DNA of 64,000 bases from Bradyrhizobium sp. JYMT SZCCT0180 (GCF_018130165.1 NZ_JAFCLZ010000024.1:62001-126000); one strand, 5' to 3'. Numbered from the stretch's first letter, positions 43,193 to 52,648 are shown. Made by a program: numbers and translations. The notes: a model not told the origin generated them from the letters alone.

Positions 43193-43939
43193 CTACCCGC
43201 CCATCTTCGCCATCAGCGCGTCCGAGACCTCGAAATTGGCGTAGACGTTCTGCACGTCGTCGTGCTCGTTCAAATGGTCGATCAGCTTGAGCAGCTTCTC
43301 GCCGGTCTCGTCGTCCACCGGCACGGTGTTCTGCGGCTTCCAGGTCAGCGCCGCCTTGCGGGCCTCGCCGAATTTCGCTTCCAGCGCCTTGGCGACCTCG
43401 CGGAACGTTTCCTTGGAGGCATAGATTTCGTGGCCGTTCTCGCTCGAAATCACGTCGTCGGCGCCGGCTTCGATCGCGGCATCCAGCATCGCATCGTCGG
43501 AGGCGACCTTGGCGTCGTATTCGATGATGCCGGTGTGATCGAACATGAAGGAAACCGATCCGGTTTCGCCGAGGTTGCCGCCGGACTTGGTGAAGTAGGA
43601 GCGGATATCGGAAGCCGCGCGGTTGCGGTTGTCGGTCAGCGCCTCGACGATGACAGCGACGCCGCCGGGGCCGTAGCCCTCGTAGCGGATCTCGTCGTAG
43701 TTCTCGCCCTCGCCGCCGCTCGCCTTCTTCACGGCGCGCTCGATCGAATCCTTCGACATGTTTTCCTGGCGGGCGGAAATGATCGCCGCGCGCAGCCGGG
43801 CGTTCATCGCGGGATCAGGCTGGCCCATCTTGGCCGAGACCGTGATTTCCCGCGCCAGCTTGCCGAACAGTTTCGACTTCTGGGCATCCTGCCGCCCCTT
43901 GCGGTGCATGATGTTCTTGAATTGGGAATGGCCGGCCAT
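43193..43939 (-). CDS. yebC: YebC/TACO1-family regulator or translation factor
   Basis: The 248-aa protein starts [25 protein letters not shown], the unmistakable family opening (26 upstream in-frame codons rejected). [31 protein letters not shown] and [22 protein letters not shown] follow. The family was annotated as transcriptional regulators, and members are now linked to relief of ribosome stalling. It precedes ruvC, its classical position. Confidence 0.96.
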   Translation of the reverse strand: MAGHSQFKNIMHRKGRQDAQKSKLFGKLAREITVSAKMGQPDPAMNARLRAAIISARQENMSKDSIERAVKKASGGEGENYDEIRYEGYGPGGVAVIVEALTDNRNRAASDIRSYFTKSGGNLGETGSVSFMFDHTGIIEYDAKVASDDAMLDAAIEAGADDVISSENGHEIYASKETFREVAKALEAKFGEARKAALTWKPQNTVPVDDETGEKLLKLIDHLNEHDDVQNVYANFEVSDALMAKMGG

Positions 43940-44141
43940 GCGGGGTCTCTTGGATTCGTTCGTGAGCGGATTTGGATGAAAACGCGGCCTTATAGGCCGA
44001 CAACCGGCCAAAATCAAAGATTCCAGGCCCGTTTTGGTACTTAAGTAGTGCCCGCAAGATGGAATATCAGGCAGTTGTTAACCATGACTTCATGCCCGGA
44101 TGAGAGGATGCGCCCCACATTCTCAACTTTTAAGAGCCCTC

Positions 44142-45899
44142 ATGGCGTTCGGTTTATTTCGAAAGCGAGAGCCGGAAGCGACCGCGGCTGCCGTCGAGCT
44201 TAAGGTTCCGGCGGTTGTGGCTGCGACCGACGCGCCCGCGCCCGAAGGCGATTCAGCCAAGGAAATCCTGGAGCTGCTGGAACTCGAACTCGGCGGCATG
44301 ATCCGCCAGCTCGAACGCGCGGCCCATTCGGTCGCCGGCGGCGCCGAGGCCACCGCGGCGACGCTGACCACCATCCGCCACCGCACCGATGCCCTGACCG
44401 GCCGCACCACCGCGGCCCAGAGCACCGCGACCACTTTCTCGCAGGCCGCCGACAAATTCACCCATTCGGCCCAGGGCATCGGCGAGCAGGTGCGCGATGC
44501 CGGCAAGCTCGCCGACCAGGCCAGCGAGGCCGCCCGCGAAGCCAGCGCCAATGTGGACCGGCTGCGCGAATCGTCCGCGGCGATCGGCAATGTCGTCAAT
44601 CTGATCGCGCAGATCGCGCGGCAGACCACGCTGCTGGCCCTCAATTCGACCATCGAGGCGGCGCGCGCCGGCGAAGCCGGACGCGGCTTTGCCGTCGTCG
44701 CCACCGAGGTGAAGGCGCTTGCGGTGCAGACCCAGAACGCCACCGAGGAAATCACCAGAAAGATCGAAGCGCTGCAGCGCGACGCCGCCGGCTCGGTCGA
44801 CGCCGTGCATCGGATTTCGCAGGCGATCGAATTGATCCGGCCGGTGTTCGACAACGTCAACGGCGCGGTTGCCGAGCAAAGCCAGACCACCGGCGAAATG
44901 TCCGACAATGCCGCCTCCGCCTCGCGCTTCATCGTCTCGGTCGGCGAAAGCGCCACCGAGATCGATGTTGCGACCAAGGAAGCCGAAGCGCATGGCGAAA
45001 GCGTCGCCAACGCCGGCCGCGCGGTCACGACCTTTGCGCAGAAGCTCAAATCGCGTTGCGCGGTGCTGCTGCGCCAAAGCGAGCGCCAGGGCCAGCGCAA
45101 ACAGGAAAAGCTGCCCTGCAGCCTCCAAATCGAAATCCAGACCCCGCGCGGCCTGATCACGGCGCCGGTCTACGAGATTTCAATCGACGGCATTCTGATC
45201 AGCGGTCCCGACGCGGAGAAGCTGGCGCCAAACCAGAGCCTCGACGCCACGCTGCCGGATATCGGCGCCTGCAAAATTCGCGTCAGCGAGCGTACCAAGG
45301 CCGGCGCACAGGCGCAGTTCGAGCGGCCGGACGCCGCTTTGCGCGAGGCGATCGAAGACAAATTGTGGGCGATCCACGACGAGAACACCGAATTCGTCAC
45401 GCGCGCCATGGAAGCAGGCGCCGCGCTGACCAGGATTTTCGAGCAGGGCGTCACCAGCGGCGCGATCTCGATGGAAGACATGTTCGACACCAGCTATGTC
45501 GAAATCCAAGGCAGCAACCCGGTGCAGTACCGCACCAGGATCCTTGACTGGGCGGACCGCGCGCTGCCGCCGTTCCAGGAAGCTTTCCTCGCCAAAGACA
45601 AGCGCATGGCGTTCTGCGCGATGATTGACCAGAACGGCTATCTGCCGGTTCACAACAAGATCTATTCACACCCGCAGCGGCCCGGCGACGTCACCTGGAA
45701 CACCGCCAACAGCCGCAACCGCCGCATCTTCAACGATCCCGCAGGCCTTGCCGCCGGCCGCAACCAGCGTGCCTATCTGGTGCAGAGCTACGCCCGCGAC
45801 ATGGGCAACGGCAACACCGTGATGATGCGCGAGATCGACGTGCCGATCCGCGTCAAGGGCCGTCACTGGGGCGGCTTCCGTACGGCGTACAGGCTCTAA
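44142..45899 (+). CDS. Soluble chemoreceptor with PilZ-like middle and C-terminal sensor domain
   Basis: The 585-aa protein has no membrane span. The MCP signalling helices come first ([33 protein letters not shown] at about 170-200). A PilZ-like domain follows near 330-410 (RKQEKLPCSLQIEIQTPRG, YEISIDGILISG), with the c-di-GMP-binding Arg motif degenerate. The C-terminal region (MFDTSYVEIQGSNPVQYRTRILDWAD to WGGFRTAYRL) is shared with the next gene and looks like a Cache-like sensor. This order is the reverse of ordinary transducers. Confidence 0.88.
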   Translation: MAFGLFRKREPEATAAAVELKVPAVVAATDAPAPEGDSAKEILELLELELGGMIRQLERAAHSVAGGAEATAATLTTIRHRTDALTGRTTAAQSTATTFSQAADKFTHSAQGIGEQVRDAGKLADQASEAAREASANVDRLRESSAAIGNVVNLIAQIARQTTLLALNSTIEAARAGEAGRGFAVVATEVKALAVQTQNATEEITRKIEALQRDAAGSVDAVHRISQAIELIRPVFDNVNGAVAEQSQTTGEMSDNAASASRFIVSVGESATEIDVATKEAEAHGESVANAGRAVTTFAQKLKSRCAVLLRQSERQGQRKQEKLPCSLQIEIQTPRGLITAPVYEISIDGILISGPDAEKLAPNQSLDATLPDIGACKIRVSERTKAGAQAQFERPDAALREAIEDKLWAIHDENTEFVTRAMEAGAALTRIFEQGVTSGAISMEDMFDTSYVEIQGSNPVQYRTRILDWADRALPPFQEAFLAKDKRMAFCAMIDQNGYLPVHNKIYSHPQRPGDVTWNTANSRNRRIFNDPAGLAAGRNQRAYLVQSYARDMGNGNTVMMREIDVPIRVKGRHWGGFRTAYRL

Positions 45900-46019
45900 T
45901 ACCTTTGCCGTAGTGCGCTCTCAGGCAAGACGCCAGGCGCGAATCACGTTCTAGACTAGGATTGGAGCGCGCTCGCCGCGGTGGGCCGATCATCGGCCGT
46001 GACTGGAGAAAGCTCGAAC

Positions 46020-47444
46020 ATGTCCTTTGTGCAGCGTGCGGTCCTGGACACTCAATCCAACCAGTCACTTGCCGAACGATTGATTGACCAGCTTGCCGAC
46101 CGCATCGGCGGTCTCGGCGTGGAGCTTGCCGACATCGCCGGCAACGTCCAGGAGGTCGCAAGCCGCGTCGCGAACCAGTCGGACCGGTTCCATCACTTGC
46201 AGAAGACGGCCCAGACGATGGTCTCGGCCAACCGCGACATCGCCAACGCATCGCAGGCGGTACAATCGACCACGTCCGCGGCCGTCGGTGAGATCGTTCA
46301 GTCGCGCAGCGCCGTGGATACGGCCGTCAACCACATCGCCGAACTCGTCGAAGCGGTCGGCCGCATCGAGGCCCGGCTCAGCGCCGTCGGCTCGGCGCTG
46401 TCGCAGGTTGCAAAAGTTTCCGGCACGATCGAGGCGATCGCGAAGCAGACCAACTTGCTGGCGCTCAATGCCACGATCGAGGCGGCGCGCGCCGGAACCG
46501 CCGGCCGCGGCTTTGCCGTGGTCGCGAGCGAAGTGAAGAGCCTCGCGGAAGGAACGCGCCAGGCCACGCAGCAGATTGCCGATACCGTGCGCGATCTCGA
46601 CGGCCAGATCGGCAGCCTGATCGGCGAGAGCAGCGACGCCTCGCTGCGCGCCAAGAGCGCCGGTGAAGGCGCGCTGCAGATCAGCGGCATCATCGCGCGC
46701 GTGCACCAGGGCATCGCATCCGTAGGCTATGAGATCGACGGCGTCGCCAAAGCCGCGACGTCCAATCTCGGCCATTGCGACCGCGTGATCGAGGAACTCG
46801 GCCAGCTTGCCCAAGGCGTCGATCTGTCTTCCAGCGAGCTGAAGCAGGCCGACGGTCGGGTGGCGAAGCTGCTCGAATTGTCGGAAGGCCTGATCGAGCT
46901 GATCGCCGACAGCGGCGTCGAGACGGCGGATGCGCCGTTGATCCGCGTGGTGATGGATACCGCAAAGCAGATTTCCGACGCGTTCGAGGCCGCCGTCGCG
47001 CGCGGCGAGATCACCGTCGAGCAGTTGATGGACGAGAAATACCGCGAAATCGCAGGGACTGATCCGAAGCAATATCTGACCGACTATGTCGCCTTCACCG
47101 ACCGCGTCCTGCCTTCCATCCAGGATCCGGTCCAGAAGAGCGATCCGCGCATCGTATTCTGCGTGGCCTGGGCCAAGGGCGGCTATCTGCCGACCCACAA
47201 TCCGAACTACCGCCTGCCACAGGGGCCCGACCCGGTCTGGAACAACGCCAATTGCCGCAACCGCCGCCTGTTCAGCGATCGCGCGGTGAAGAAGGTGGCG
47301 GCGAACACAAAACCGTTCCTGCTGCAGACCTACCGCCGCGACATGGGCGGCGGCAATTTCGTGCTGATGAAGGACCTCTCCTCGCCCATCCACGTGCGCG
47401 GCCGCCATTGGGGCGCCTTCCGCATGGGCTTCCGGCAGAGCTAG
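46020..47444 (+). CDS. Soluble chemoreceptor with C-terminal sensor domain
   Basis: The 474-aa protein has the MCP hairpin ([33 protein letters not shown]) at about 140-175 and the same C-terminal sensor region as its neighbour ([32 protein letters not shown] to [11 protein letters not shown]). The PilZ-like insert is absent. It starts [10 protein letters not shown] with GGAG upstream. The two genes are tandem paralogues; a fragment of a third C-terminus lies at 48054. Confidence 0.9.
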   Translation: MSFVQRAVLDTQSNQSLAERLIDQLADRIGGLGVELADIAGNVQEVASRVANQSDRFHHLQKTAQTMVSANRDIANASQAVQSTTSAAVGEIVQSRSAVDTAVNHIAELVEAVGRIEARLSAVGSALSQVAKVSGTIEAIAKQTNLLALNATIEAARAGTAGRGFAVVASEVKSLAEGTRQATQQIADTVRDLDGQIGSLIGESSDASLRAKSAGEGALQISGIIARVHQGIASVGYEIDGVAKAATSNLGHCDRVIEELGQLAQGVDLSSSELKQADGRVAKLLELSEGLIELIADSGVETADAPLIRVVMDTAKQISDAFEAAVARGEITVEQLMDEKYREIAGTDPKQYLTDYVAFTDRVLPSIQDPVQKSDPRIVFCVAWAKGGYLPTHNPNYRLPQGPDPVWNNANCRNRRLFSDRAVKKVAANTKPFLLQTYRRDMGGGNFVLMKDLSSPIHVRGRHWGAFRMGFRQS

Positions 47445-47687
47445 ATGCGGTCGTTCGGCGCGCTATCGGCGGTACACCGCAGGGTGCAGACACAAAATCG
47501 CGAAAACAACCCCATGCAAAGATAGAATGTGGGGCGGGCTGGTAGCAGCCGTGCCGATTGTGTCCGGCCCAGACAACCGCTTTCATGCGCATCACGGGCT
47601 TAAGTCGGGTATCGCGCCGGGTCCGAAATGGGCCATAACCGGAAGGATGCTTCGAGGAGCAAAAAAGCAGAAGAGCTTGCCAAGCAA

Positions 47688-47960
47688 TCAGCGCGCGCCC
47701 TTTTCGCTCTGAAATTTTCGCATAGCGCTTACGATGTTTTCTTTCGGATTATCTGGACAATATCGGTCTAGCCAAACAAACATCTCTTCGATTTCCGCTG
47801 GGCGTCTCCCCAGAAATCCGCCGATGACTTTGACATCGAGCTTCGCCCTGCTCATCAAATGCGATTCGCAGGTCGTATAATCAGATAGAGCACGATCCGT
47901 CATCGAAGCGCCGCCGATAACAGCGAGATAAACTGCCGTCCGCATCCATGCGCGTCTCAT
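47688..47960 (-). CDS. Small secreted hypothetical protein (90 aa)
   Basis: Starting MRRAWMRTAVYLAVIGGAS with AGGGGA six bases upstream, the product has a signal-peptide-like N-terminus. The mature part has two Cys residues (TTCESHL and DRYCPDN) that could pair, as in small helical periplasmic proteins. No family is assigned. The longer frame upstream is rejected because it runs through non-coding DNA and the ppk2 start. Confidence 0.6.
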   Translation of the reverse strand: MRRAWMRTAVYLAVIGGASMTDRALSDYTTCESHLMSRAKLDVKVIGGFLGRRPAEIEEMFVWLDRYCPDNPKENIVSAMRKFQSEKGAR

Positions 47961-48053
47961 CAGCAATCCCCTACTCAGCTCGGATTGGAGTGGTTCAATA
48001 GGGCTCAAATGCGGCCAGTTCCAAGAATGGGGCCGTTCGAGCGGAGATCTGCC

Positions 48054-48086
48054 TGGGGCGCCTACCGCATGGGTTTTCGGCAATCG
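48054..48086 (+). pseudogene. Relic of a chemoreceptor 3' end
   Basis: The translation WGAYRMGFRQS matches the last residues [11 protein letters not shown] of the preceding chemoreceptor, but the frame has no MCP upstream and no stop at the same place. It is consistent with a third tandem copy deleted down to its tail. Confidence 0.6.
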
Positions 48087-48198
48087 GGGCCGCAGCGGCA
48101 TGCGCCGCTGGCGCGCTGTCACACCACTGACATGCGCATTTGAAACTAACGGTGATGCTGTGCATTTCCTTTTGCGCTTCCCCGGGCGGAGTACCTCG

Positions 48199-49119
48199 AT
48201 GACCGAAAAACCAGTCAATGGCTCGATCCATGATCGCATCCACGCGGAAATGATGGACAGTTTCGACGAGGAACTGGAACTCGAGATCGACGACGACCGC
48301 CTCGATGCGCTGACCAACGAATTCGAAGGCCATTCCGCCGAGGAAACCGTCGACCGCCGGCTTTATTTCAAGGAGCTGTTCCGCCTGCAGGGCGAATTGG
48401 TGAAGCTGCAGAGCTGGGTGCAGCACCAGAAGCTGAAAGTGGTTGTCATCTTCGAGGGACGCGATTCCGCCGGCAAGGGCGGCGTCATCAAGCGTATCAC
48501 GCAGCGGCTGAACCCGCGGATCTGCCGGGTGGCCGCACTGCCGGCGCCGAGCGAGCGCGAACGCACCCAATGGTATTTCCAGCGTTACGTCTCGCATCTG
48601 CCGGCCGGCGGCGAGATCGTGCTGTTCGACCGCAGCTGGTACAACCGCGCCGGCGTCGAGCGGGTGATGGGATTTTGCAGCGAAGCCGACGTCGAGGAAT
48701 TCTTCCGCTCGGTGCCGGAATTCGAACGCATGCTGGTGCGCTCCGGCATCATCCTGATCAAATACTGGTTCTCGATCACCGACGAGGTACAGCATCTGCG
48801 TTTCACGATGCGGATCCACGATCCCCTGAAGCAGTGGAAGCTGAGCCCGATGGACGTGGAAGCGCGCAGCCGCTGGGAGCAGTACACCAAGGCAAAGGAA
48901 GCGATGCTGGAGCGCACCCATATTGCCGAAGCGCCGTGGCATCTGGTCGAGGCCGTCGACAAGAAGAGGGCGCGGCTGAACTGCATCGCCCATCTGCTTG
49001 AACAGATCCCCTACAACGAGGTCCCGCAGGCCCCGGTCATCCTGCCGGCGCGCGTGCGCAATCCGGATTACCAGCGCGGCCCGGTCCCGCCGGAGATGTA
49101 CGTGCCGGCGCGTTACTGA
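48199..49119 (+). CDS. ppk2: Polyphosphate kinase 2 (PPK2 family)
   Basis: The 306-aa protein starts MTEKPVNGSIHDR with GGAG seven bases upstream. Walker A EGRDSAGKG is at 86-94, Walker B IVLFDRSWYNRAGVERVMGF follows, and the family ends QIPYNEVP. PPK2 enzymes transfer phosphate between polyphosphate and nucleotides. Whether it prefers NDP or NMP is not decidable here. The acidic N-terminal extension (DEELELEIDDDR) is usual for rhizobial PPK2. Confidence 0.95.
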   Translation: MTEKPVNGSIHDRIHAEMMDSFDEELELEIDDDRLDALTNEFEGHSAEETVDRRLYFKELFRLQGELVKLQSWVQHQKLKVVVIFEGRDSAGKGGVIKRITQRLNPRICRVAALPAPSERERTQWYFQRYVSHLPAGGEIVLFDRSWYNRAGVERVMGFCSEADVEEFFRSVPEFERMLVRSGIILIKYWFSITDEVQHLRFTMRIHDPLKQWKLSPMDVEARSRWEQYTKAKEAMLERTHIAEAPWHLVEAVDKKRARLNCIAHLLEQIPYNEVPQAPVILPARVRNPDYQRGPVPPEMYVPARY

Positions 49120-49168
49120 GCGCATACCGCTAATCCGGCAACCCGCCTCCGGACCGTTGGACCGGAAT

Positions 49169-49813
49169 CTAGCGCAGGCCTGCGGGCAATTCGAAGCCCT
49201 TGTACTCGCGCAGCAGCATCGCCTTGAGCACCGGCGTTTCCGGCCTGGCGTCGGGCCCGGGCACCGGATTGCTGTCCGCCTTGATGAAGTCCGGCGGCGT
49301 CCCCGGCAATTTGTAGAGATTGAAGCCGTTCCGCCGCACCGCGAAATCGGCCTGCAGATAGCCGTCCGCCATCATGCTGCCGGCGGGCGCGAGGTAGAAG
49401 CCGTCCTCACGATAAGGCCCGAGCATCGAATAGGTCTTCGAGCCTTTCCGGACGCCGCTGAGCTGACTGCTCAACCTGACCAATTCGGTTTCGCTGCCGT
49501 CGATGTTCACATAGACCCGGCGCAGCGGCAGTTCGGCAGCGTCCTGCGTCACCACGCTGACGAGCACGAGCACATGCCTGGCGAGCGCGCGGTGTTCCTC
49601 GGGACTGGAAGCCCAGGAGAAGTCCACCGAGGATCCTCGTGCGGCGCCCTTCGGCGCGACCTTCGCCGTGTTGATCGCGGACTTCTCCAGCCGCCCGGTC
49701 ATGTCTTCCAGCGATACCGGGTCCTGCGATACCGGGCGCTGGGTGAGCTTTTGCGCGGACGCCGCCTGCGACAGCAGCAACGCCAGCAGGATAACCAGAA
49801 ACCTTTGCATCAC
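49169..49813 (-). CDS. Secreted hypothetical protein (214 aa)
   Basis: The N-terminus MMQRFLVILLALLLSQAASAQ is a signal peptide; the start may be M1 or M2. The mature part is beta-rich (RRVYVNIDGSETELVRLSSQL, YREDGFYLAPAGSMMADGYLQADFAVRRNGFNLYKLP). No family is recognised. It follows ymdB on the same strand by 18 bases and may be co-transcribed with ymdB and fau. Confidence 0.7.
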   Translation of the reverse strand: MMQRFLVILLALLLSQAASAQKLTQRPVSQDPVSLEDMTGRLEKSAINTAKVAPKGAARGSSVDFSWASSPEEHRALARHVLVLVSVVTQDAAELPLRRVYVNIDGSETELVRLSSQLSGVRKGSKTYSMLGPYREDGFYLAPAGSMMADGYLQADFAVRRNGFNLYKLPGTPPDFIKADSNPVPGPDARPETPVLKAMLLREYKGFELPAGLR

Positions 49814-49831
49814 ACCTTCTCGTAAGCCGGT

Positions 49832-50659
49832 TCAGTGGCCGGTCCAAAATCCCGGCACCGCCGGCTCCAGCCTGCCGCCCGCCCGCACTGGCGCTATTCG
49901 CAGCGCCAGCCCGGTGGCATCGTCGGTTTCGACCGCGACGCCACTTAGTGTCGCCACACCGAAGGCCGGTTCGAATCGGCCGGAGGGAATGCCGGTGACG
50001 AAACGATGCAGCGGCTCTTCCTTCTGCATGCCGATGATCGAATCGTAATCGCCGGTCATCCCGGCGTCGCTCATATAGGCGGTGCCGCCTGATAGCACCT
50101 GGTGATCCGCGGTGGGCACATGGGTATGGGTGCCGACCACGAGGCTGGCGCGGCCGTCGCAGAAAAATCCCATGCCCTGTTTCTCGCTGGTGGCCTCGCC
50201 ATGGAAATCGACCACGATGGCGTCGGCGGCCTCGCGCAGCGGACAGGCGTCGAGTTCCTTGCCGACCGCGTTGAAGGGATCGTTGAGCGGCTCCATGAAG
50301 ACGCGGCCCATCGCGTTGATGACCAGCGCGCGCTTGCCGTTCTTGGTGTCGATCAGCGCGGCGCCGCGGCCCGGCGTATGGCGCGGAAAGTTCAAGGGGC
50401 GGATCAGGCGCGGCGCGCGCTCGATGAACACCAGCGCCTCCTTCTGATTCCAGGCGTGGTTGCCGAGCGTGACCGCATCCGCACCGGCGTCGAGGAAATC
50501 CTGATAGATCGCCTCGGTGATCCCGAAGCCGCCTGCCGCGTTCTCGCCGTTGACGATGACGAGATCGAGCGACCAGTCGCGGACCATGCCGGGGAGATGC
50601 TCGGAAATAGCGGTGCGGCCGGTCTTGCCGACGACGTCACCGATGAAGAGGATGCGCAA
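49832..50659 (-). CDS. ymdB: YmdB-family metallophosphoesterase (TIGR00282)
   Basis: The 275-aa protein has MRILFIGDVVGKTGR, VIVNGENAAGGFGITEAIYQDFLDAGADAVTLGNHAWNQKEAL, IVVDFHGEATSEKQGMGFFCDGRASLVVGTHTHVPTADHQVL. This is the YmdB family, in which some members hydrolyse 2',3'-cyclic nucleotides. It starts 3 bases after fau's stop, so both are in one operon. No signal peptide is present. Confidence 0.93.
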   Translation of the reverse strand: MRILFIGDVVGKTGRTAISEHLPGMVRDWSLDLVIVNGENAAGGFGITEAIYQDFLDAGADAVTLGNHAWNQKEALVFIERAPRLIRPLNFPRHTPGRGAALIDTKNGKRALVINAMGRVFMEPLNDPFNAVGKELDACPLREAADAIVVDFHGEATSEKQGMGFFCDGRASLVVGTHTHVPTADHQVLSGGTAYMSDAGMTGDYDSIIGMQKEEPLHRFVTGIPSGRFEPAFGVATLSGVAVETDDATGLALRIAPVRAGGRLEPAVPGFWTGH

Positions 50660-50662
50660 AAT

Positions 50663-51238
50663 TCAGCTCCGGAAATCGAACACTTTCTTTTCCGTTAGCA
50701 CATAATCCAGCGCCACGTCGTGCGGCTGCGCCGGAACCGCCTTTATTTGCTGCACGGCAAACGCAGCGCCGACGGCGACAATGGCTTTCGCCTTGCGCAG
50801 ATGCTCCAGCGTAAAATCGTAATGTCCGGCGCCATAGCCGATCCGGTGCCCGGCGGCGTCGAACGCCGCCAGCGGCACCAGCATGATGTCGGGAATGAGC
50901 TCGGCGGCGGCCGGTGACGGCTCGGGAATGCCGAGTGGCCCGAGCATCAGCCGATCGTTCCCGGACCACGCACGGAAGGCAAGCGACTTGCCACGCGCCA
51001 TCACCGCCGGCAGCGCCAGCCTGGCGCCTGCTTCCGCGAGCTTGCGCATCAAGGGTGCCGGGTCGATCTCGTTGCGGATTGGCGAATAGCCCGACACGAC
51101 CATGCCCGGCGTGATCTCAAACGGCAGTCCGCGCTTGGCGAGAGCTTGCGCGGCAGCCGCGCGCTGCTCGTCGCTCAATGCATCGCGCTTTGCCAAAGCG
51201 GCAGCGCGAAGGTCTGCTTTCGAAGCACTTGCCGTCAT
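50663..51238 (-). CDS. fau: 5-formyltetrahydrofolate cyclo-ligase
   Basis: The 191-aa protein starts MTASASKADLRAAALAKRDALS; 95 further in-frame codons lie in the 6S RNA region and are rejected. The family motifs are SPIRNEIDPAPLMRKL and the ATP-binding PLAAFDAAGHRIGYGAGHYDFTLE. It converts 5-formyl-THF to 5,10-methenyl-THF. It sits downstream of a 6S RNA, a widely conserved pairing. Confidence 0.93.
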   Translation of the reverse strand: MTASASKADLRAAALAKRDALSDEQRAAAAQALAKRGLPFEITPGMVVSGYSPIRNEIDPAPLMRKLAEAGARLALPAVMARGKSLAFRAWSGNDRLMLGPLGIPEPSPAAAELIPDIMLVPLAAFDAAGHRIGYGAGHYDFTLEHLRKAKAIVAVGAAFAVQQIKAVPAQPHDVALDYVLTEKKVFDFRS

Positions 51239-51389
51239 GCAGCGTTCTGTTCCGCCGAACATCGCCCGCGAAGACGGACGAAGCGAAAGTTGCAGGGCCT
51301 GGGTGGTGAAGCCGGTAGAGTAAAAGCTCGACGCAAAAATCAACCGAAACAAAGTGCGAAGCCGCAGTGGCCGTTGAAGCGCTCGATCC

Positions 51390-51540
51390 CGGAGTTCCCT
51401 ACGAAAGTAGGTGGGCACCATATGACCGGATCCACGGACCCGGCCAGGGACAGTTCCCTGAAGGATCGATAAGGCCCCGGGGATATATGGCTCCTGACGC
51501 GCGACGCAGCTTCGCCCACCCAATGTAGGCGTTAAAGGTC
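51390..51540 (-). ncRNA. ssrS: 6S RNA (SsrS)
   Basis: On the minus strand CCTACATTGGGTGGGC near the 5' end pairs with GCCCACCT and GTAGG near the 3' end. An apical hairpin CAGGGA-ACTG-TCCCTG lies inside GGGGCC...GGCCGGG arms. This long, interrupted stem with an internal open region matches 6S RNA, which sequesters the housekeeping RNA polymerase. Position upstream of fau and downstream of zapA agrees with the alphaproteobacterial arrangement. End points are approximate. Confidence 0.75.
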
Positions 51541-51650
51541 CAATCCGCCAGCGCTAAGGCGCGATACACAAGCGAATGAGTTGCCATCCTCCCCCGTGGG
51601 GACCCCTCGGAATCGCACCGGTGTCATCGCTTCTCGGCTGCTCTTTGCCA

Positions 51651-51684
51651 TTGACACCGAATTAATTTGTATATACAATATAAT
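51651..51684 (+). promoter_or_regulatory. brnTA promoter and operator
   Basis: TTGACA (51651-51656) and TACAAT (51674-51679) are 17 bases apart, near consensus. TTGTATATACAA (51667-51678) is a perfect palindrome over the -10, a likely BrnA/BrnT site. Transcription would start close to the GTG at 51687, making the first gene leaderless or nearly so. Confidence 0.7.
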
Positions 51685-51686
51685 CT

Positions 51687-51940
51687 GTGGAGATCATTTG
51701 GGCCGAGCCGAAGCGCCTTGCAAATCTCGTCAAGCACGGGATGGACTTCGCAGACCTCAATGAAAAGTTCTTCGATCGGGCGTTTGTGCTTCCGGCGTTC
51801 AGGAATCGCCACCGCGCCATCGGATCCGCGGAGTCATCTGCGTCGTCTTCGCGTACTACGGCAAGGAGGCCATCAGCATCATCAGCATGCGCCCCGCCAG
51901 CAGCGATGAGAGGAAGGCATATGAGGAAAGCCGCCGCTAA
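51687..51940 (+). pseudogene. brnT: BrnT-like toxin, frameshifted
   Basis: The N-terminus VEIIWAEPKRLANLVKHGMDFADLNEKFFD is BrnT-like. After about RHRAIG the family sequence continues only in another frame: RIRGVICVVFAYYGKEAISIISMRPASSDERKAYEESRR-stop. A net loss of one base (or a 4-base deletion) near 51820 explains this. BrnT is an RNase toxin; the break should inactivate it. Confidence 0.7.
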
Positions 51941-52220
51941 GAAACGCCCTTCCAAGAAGGGCTACACTGCGAGCGACATGCGCGCAGTCAGTGACAATCC
52001 GGAATGGACGAAGGAGGACTTCGCGAAAGCCCGCCCCTTCTATGAGGTCTTTCCGGAACTGCGCAGAGGGCGAGGCCCGAATAAGGCGCCGACCAAGAAG
52101 CCCGTCTCTATCCGACTAAGCCCGGAAGTGATCGATCACTTCAAGCGTGGTGGGCCGGGTTGGCAGAGCAGGATTGATGAGGCTCTGGTCAAGGTTGTGA
52201 GGCGCAAAGCCGCCGGCTAG
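51921..52220 (+). CDS. brnA: BrnA-like antitoxin
   Basis: The 99-aa protein starts MRKAAAKKRPSKKGYTASDM inside the brnT 3' end, the normal overlap. It has DNPEWTKEDFAKARPFYEVFPEL and the C-terminal ribbon-helix-helix-like KKPVSIRLSPEVIDHFKRGGPGWQSRIDEALVKVV, as in BrnA. It binds BrnT and represses the operon. The gene is intact although its toxin is broken. Confidence 0.85.
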   Translation: MRKAAAKKRPSKKGYTASDMRAVSDNPEWTKEDFAKARPFYEVFPELRRGRGPNKAPTKKPVSIRLSPEVIDHFKRGGPGWQSRIDEALVKVVRRKAAG

Positions 52221-52264
52221 GCCGAGCCCGGTAAGCTTTGCCAGGCGGGGCGACAAGAAAACCA

Positions 52265-52648
52265 TCACCCGATCGCGACGCCGCCGCCGATGGTGCGGTT
52301 CAGCATCTGCGTGGTCTTTTCGATGCGGTCGGCCGCGGCATTGAGCGCGTTGGCGACCGCGGTCTGCGTCACCCGGGCGCGATCGGTGGCTGCGACGCGC
52401 ACTTTGCGCAAGGCTTCGAGTTCTTCCTCGAGCGCACGGATGCGATGGTTGGCATCGAGCAGTTCGTCGCACACGGTCAGCGCCGCCATCACGGTAAGCC
52501 GCGCATCGCCGATCTCGCCGAACTTGCCGCGCAGCGATTCGACGCGCGTTTCCAGGCTCTCGGCGAGCTTGAGCAGGCGCACTTCCTGCCCTTCCTCGCA
52601 GGCCATGCGGTACTGCCGGCCGTTGATGGTGACGTTGATGTGGCTCAT
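52265..52648 (-). CDS. zapA: Cell-division protein ZapA
   Basis: The 127-aa protein (MSHINVTINGRQYRMACEEGQEVRLLKLAESLETRV) has the ZapA N-terminal beta region, followed by the helical segment VMAALTVCDELLDANHRIRALEEELEAL. It cross-links FtsZ filaments. It overlaps the upstream DUF4164 gene by ATGA. The usual downstream neighbour, 6S RNA, is displaced by brnTA. Confidence 0.92.
   Translation of the reverse strand: MSHINVTINGRQYRMACEEGQEVRLLKLAESLETRVESLRGKFGEIGDARLTVMAALTVCDELLDANHRIRALEEELEALRKVRVAATDRARVTQTAVANALNAAADRIEKTTQMLNRTIGGGVAIG

Noticed and set aside
47961-48317. Long N-terminal extension of the small secreted protein at 47688
   Set aside because: It reads through the ppk2 start and a chemoreceptor relic in antisense, with low-complexity Ser-rich sequence.
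51239-51523. 95-codon N-terminal extension of the formyl-THF cyclo-ligase
   Set aside because: It overlaps the 6S RNA and has no family similarity.
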